DNA of 64,000 nucleotides from Blastomonas fulva (GTDB lineage: Bacteria; Pseudomonadota; Alphaproteobacteria; Sphingomonadales; Sphingomonadaceae): contig NZ_CP020083.1 of assembly GCF_003431825.1 (NCBI RefSeq), positions 1,588,501-1,652,500 on the forward strand. Direction: 5' to 3'. Positions 61,702 through 64,000 of this stretch are shown in pieces (position 1 is the stretch's first letter; every line of letters begins with the position of its first letter). The position numbers and the translations under genes are program-made. The notes under the pieces are model-generated. The model was given only the letters and a program-made list of their open reading frames with translations. It did no database searches and was not told the origin of the DNA.

Positions 61702-62244
61702 TCAGCCTGACCGCAGCGTGTAGACAAGGTGCTGCAATCCTGTGGGGGTCGTCTGCGCAGAAATCAGGTCGAGCTGGATCGCCTCGGCAGCCGTGGACAC
61801 CAGTCGCCGTCCGCAACCTGCCATCGCAGGAACGAGCACGAAATGCAGCTCGTCCATCAGTCGTGCATGGATCAGCGACTCGATCAGCGCGATGCCATGT
61901 ACCCCGATGGTACCGCCATCGGTGGCCTTGAGGGAGGCGACCTCGGTTGCCACGTCGCCTGCCAGCAGCGACGAGCCCTGCCATTCGGTCGATGTCAGTG
62001 TGCCGGACACCACCAGCTTGGGCACCGTGTTGATGAAGCCCGAAAACGGCTGGATGTCGGAGGCCGGCCAGAACGCGAACCATTCCTCGTACATCTTTCG
62101 GCCCATCAGCACCAGGTCCTGCCCGGCGATCGACTGCGCGATCAGCGGCGAAAAGTCCTGATACAGCTCGGGCCGGACAAAAGTGTCGGGCGCCTCGACC
62201 ACGCCGTCGAGCGAGATGAACAGGAACGACGCAAGTTTCCGCAT
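61702..62244 (-). CDS. dihydrofolate-reductase-fold (RibD C-terminal) family protein
   Basis: A 180-residue protein of the RibD-C/DHFR-like reductase fold. FLFISLDGVVEAPD at the start, VLMGRKMYEEWFAFW (NADPH phosphate and ribose region), and TIGVHGIALIESLIHARLMDELHFVLVP with the family GxxxL pattern are visible. Such proteins are NADPH-dependent reductases of unknown substrate and are not folate enzymes in most cases. GAGG lies before the ATG. It stands alone, in the same direction as the chimeric ABC gene. Confidence 0.86.
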   Translation of the reverse strand: MRKLASFLFISLDGVVEAPDTFVRPELYQDFSPLIAQSIAGQDLVLMGRKMYEEWFAFWPASDIQPFSGFINTVPKLVVSGTLTSTEWQGSSLLAGDVATEVASLKATDGGTIGVHGIALIESLIHARLMDELHFVLVPAMAGCGRRLVSTAAEAIQLDLISAQTTPTGLQHLVYTLRSG

Positions 62245-62369
62245 GGTTTACCTCGCTATGTCGGGCGCGATCATGACTCATGGGGCGGGGCACGTCATGC
62301 GGAAAGTCGGGAGGAGGTGCCTTCTACACTACGAGCGTCGTGTGAATCCTTTGCAGGGGGTCACTGCGA

Positions 62370-62744
62370 ATGGTAAAGTACCGCCAGATTTGGAGACACA
62401 TAATGCTGCCTGTTATGTTAACTCTCGTCGTCGTGATTGTATTGGTTTCGATGTCGATGCTTGCGAACAGAAAGTTTCGTGCCGTTGATCGGTTGCCGAT
62501 GCAGTGGTCCAATCGGGGCGAAGTGAACTGGACTGCGCCCCGCGTCGCCGCGTTGGCTGTCATGCCGGTCTTGGGAACGCTGGTATTATGTGCGGCCAGC
62601 TTGTCCTCTATCTTCGTCGATCCACGCCCCGGTCAGGAAAACATGGTCATCCCGGCCATGCTGGTCATGGCGCTGGTAGCGATCGGCATTCATCATTTGC
62701 ATATCACCTTGATCGCCAGATATCTGGGGAAGGCAGGCGATTGA
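62370..62744 (+). CDS. small three-span membrane protein, unknown (DUF1648/SdpI-like resemblance)
   Basis: A 124-residue protein with three hydrophobic segments: MLPVMLTLVVVIVLVSMSML, VAALAVMPVLGTLVLCAASL and MVIPAMLVMALVAIGIHHLH. Between the first two lies RLPMQWSNRGEVNWTAPR, which recalls the LPxxxPxHWNxxGxxD loop of DUF1648/SdpI proteins, though loosely. GCAGGGGG, nine bases before the ATG at 62370, supports that start. The gene is more AT-rich at its 5' end than its neighbours. It ends 1 bp before the next small gene. Confidence 0.6.
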   Translation: MVKYRQIWRHIMLPVMLTLVVVIVLVSMSMLANRKFRAVDRLPMQWSNRGEVNWTAPRVAALAVMPVLGTLVLCAASLSSIFVDPRPGQENMVIPAMLVMALVAIGIHHLHITLIARYLGKAGD

Positions 62745-62745
62745 G

Positions 62746-63033
62746 GTGGGTGCGCGTGCGATAACGCAGATATTGCCAGCACTTCCGCTGTCCAGCATCG
62801 ACAAGGTCACCTTCTACAAGCGCGACGAGGTCGCAACCGACCTCATCTGCTGCGAGGTGGTGACCGGCAAAAGGCTCTGGAACTTTCACGAGGAAATGCC
62901 GGACTGGGGCGAGCTGATCGCCCATCTGGGCGGCCTGCGGGGCTTTCGGTCGGACTGGTTCGCAGAGGTTCTGCAACCTCCCTTTGCGCTGCGCGAGACG
63001 GTGGCGTTCGAGCGCTCGGTTGGGGCAGGATAG
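62746..63033 (+). CDS. small protein of unknown function
   Basis: A 95-residue soluble protein. The start appears to be GTG at 62746, one base after the previous stop codon, with GGGGAAGG about 12 bases upstream, so it is probably translationally coupled. The sequence (KVTFYKRDEVATDLICCEVVTGKRLWNFHEEMPDWGELIAHLGGL) has the look of a small conserved alpha/beta protein in which the Trp-rich end follows an acidic middle. I do not recognise a family with certainty and assign no function. Confidence 0.6.
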   Translation: MGARAITQILPALPLSSIDKVTFYKRDEVATDLICCEVVTGKRLWNFHEEMPDWGELIAHLGGLRGFRSDWFAEVLQPPFALRETVAFERSVGAG

Positions 63034-63042
63034 CCAACCCCT

Positions 63043-63070
63043 CTCCCCTCCCGCAAGCGGTAGGGGGGAG
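63043..63070. repeat. palindromic repeat (CCCTCCCGC family), copy 3
   Basis: An imperfect palindrome CTCCCCTCCCGC-AA-GCGG, then TAGGGGGGAG. It lies between the small unknown gene and the MerR-type gene. Its left arm is the same as in the elements at 6206, 6315 and 63907. Confidence 0.65.
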
Positions 63071-63123
63071 GACTGAAAAATTCCCCTTGAAGCTGACGTA
63101 ACGTCAAGTGGCATAAGCCGCTT

Positions 63124-63900
63124 ATGACTGATTCGCTCGACATTGCCGCCGTCACCCGGCTCACCGGTCTCACCGCCCGCGCGCTGCGTTTTTACGAGGC
63201 GCGGGGGTTGGTGGAGCCGTTGCGCACTGCGTCTGGGCGGCGGCATTATGATGCGGCGGCGCTGGAGCGGCTGAACCTCATCCTGTCGCTCAAGAAGGCG
63301 GGGCTGACTCTGGCGCAGATCCAGCGGCTGACCGCCAACCGGCGGATCGATCTTCACGGGCTGATCACCGCACAGCTCGACCATCTCGAGGCGCAGGCGC
63401 GGCGCATATCCGATGCGCAGGCACTTCTCGTTTCCGTCAAGTCACGCATCGATCGCGGCGAGCCCATCGATGCAGAGACCTTCTGCTCGCTGATCCGACA
63501 CGAACAACAGGACACGACAACCATGTCACAAGACCAATGGAAGGCGGTGACCGACCGCTATTTCACCCCCGAAGAGCAGGCCGAATGGGCCGAGAAGATG
63601 GGCGCAATGACGCCCGGTTTCGATAACGAGGCCTATGCCGCGCAATGGAAGGATCTGGGCGACGCGATCAAGGCCGCGCTGCCGATGGACCCTGCCAGCG
63701 AGGCCGCAGCGGGCTTTGTCGCGCGCTGGTTCGAATTGCTCAAACCCTTCACCCAGGTTGCGAGCCCGGCGATGATGCAGGGCACGATGAAGATGTACGA
63801 CGACATGCCCAACTGGCCGGTTCAGGCCGATCCCGGCTTCGATAGCGAGGTGTGGGCATTCATCAAATTGGCCTCTGCGGCGCGGCTGGCGAAGGGGTAA
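63124..63900 (+). CDS. MerR-family regulator with TipAS-like C-terminal domain
   Basis: A 258-residue regulator. A MerR winged helix occupies residues 1-70 (LTARALRFYEARGLVEP, GRRHYDAAALERLNLILSLKKAGLTLAQIQ), followed by a long dimerisation helix at about 78-118. From about residue 137 comes a TipAS-type helical domain (WKAVTDRYFTPEEQAEWAEKMG, AAGFVARWFELLKPFT), which in TipA and similar proteins binds antibiotics or other large amphipathic ligands. A promoter-like stretch with the inverted pair TGACGT/ACGTCA lies at about 63096-63106. No obvious target gene is adjacent. Confidence 0.9.
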   Translation: MTDSLDIAAVTRLTGLTARALRFYEARGLVEPLRTASGRRHYDAAALERLNLILSLKKAGLTLAQIQRLTANRRIDLHGLITAQLDHLEAQARRISDAQALLVSVKSRIDRGEPIDAETFCSLIRHEQQDTTTMSQDQWKAVTDRYFTPEEQAEWAEKMGAMTPGFDNEAYAAQWKDLGDAIKAALPMDPASEAAAGFVARWFELLKPFTQVASPAMMQGTMKMYDDMPNWPVQADPGFDSEVWAFIKLASAARLAKG

Positions 63901-63906
63901 CACAGG

Positions 63907-63938
63907 CCTCTCCCCTCCCGCGGGCGGGAGGGGAGAGG
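63907..63938. terminator. perfect 14-bp palindrome between convergent genes
   Basis: CCTCTCCCCTCCCG (63907-63920) pairs with CGGGAGGGGAGAGG (63925-63938) around a 4-nt loop. It sits between the MerR-type stop at 63900 and the stop of a minus-strand gene at 63940, as a likely bidirectional transcription end. It is the fourth copy of the C-rich palindrome family. Confidence 0.55.
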
Positions 63939-63939
63939 G

Positions 63940-64000
63940 TCACCCCCGCCGCCATCTCTTGTCCGCCAGCACCACCTTTGCCGCATTGTGCCCCGGCGCG
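63940..64000 (-). CDS. C-terminal tail of a probable FAD-dependent oxidoreductase (partial)
   Basis: Reading the minus strand from the window edge gives APGHNAAKVVLADKRWRRG and a stop. The pattern GxPGHNAAKVVL resembles the extreme C-terminus of phytoene-dehydrogenase-like NAD(P)/FAD oxidoreductases. Only 19 residues are visible, so the assignment is tentative. Confidence 0.4.
   Translation of the reverse strand, partial: APGHNAAKVVLADKRWRRG

Overview
The window is a GC-rich chromosomal segment of a Gram-negative alphaproteobacterium, most likely a member of the Sphingomonadales. This rests on established gene-family habits, not on any search: a trpF-trpB-trpA-accD-folC run, a TorF-type porin, an MmcB-family repair protein, an RcGTA-like terminase remnant, a TauE/TIGR02186 pair, TonB-dependent receptors and paired acyl-CoA dehydrogenases. 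I saw no rRNA, tRNA, CRISPR array or insertion sequence.

Layout. 1-7.7 kb: housekeeping genes on the plus strand (purB, a LapA-domain protein, pyrF, trpF, trpB, trpA, accD, folC). 7.7-13.7 kb: two acyl-CoA dehydrogenases and an enoyl-CoA hydratase on the minus strand, surrounding a three-module thioredoxin-reductase-like flavoprotein, then a small methyltransferase. 14.0-35.9 kb: a two-partner secretion locus, made of a TpsB outer-membrane transporter, a 6,534-residue TpsA exoprotein in one uninterrupted frame of 19.6 kb, and an IalB-family periplasmic protein. 36-46.6 kb: VOC protein, DUF885 lipoprotein, DUF389 membrane protein, an NfrB-like glycosyltransferase with a probable outer-membrane partner, TauE/SafE and TIGR02186 membrane proteins, a HerA-like ATPase and queE. 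46.6-57.4 kb: a TorF-like porin, a LexA-box-preceded mmcB, a collapsed gene-transfer-agent remnant, an OmpA-family protein, erpA, a DUF1328 miniprotein, an AI-2E family permease, ftsK and a UbiH-family monooxygenase. 57.4-64 kb: a TetR/TonB-receptor divergon, an in-frame permease/ATPase chimera left by collapse of an oligopeptide-ABC operon, a DHFR-like protein, two small unknowns, a MerR/TipAS regulator and the tail of an oxidoreductase.

The standout is the two-partner secretion system. The tpsA start codon overlaps the tpsB stop codon. TpsA carries a signal peptide and a filamentous-haemagglutinin-type secretion domain, then 42 FG-GAP-like repeats of about 71 residues (42 = six seven-bladed propellers), then 30 MBG-type (YGX) domains of exactly 80 codons each with a higher-order 720-bp ABC periodicity, then a Pro/Gly-rich linker and a C-terminal tail carrying two cysteines six residues apart. 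That tail resembles the disulfide anchor of HMW1-type adhesins. The proposed role is a very long surface-tethered adhesin; the seven-bladed grouping and the anchor are inferences.

Two deletion scars are also visible: a terminase fragment joined directly to a DUF2793 tail gene, and a permease joined to the C-terminal half of an ABC ATPase. Intergenic gaps are decorated by several families of palindromic, REP-like repeats, one of which supplies the ribosome-binding site of folC.
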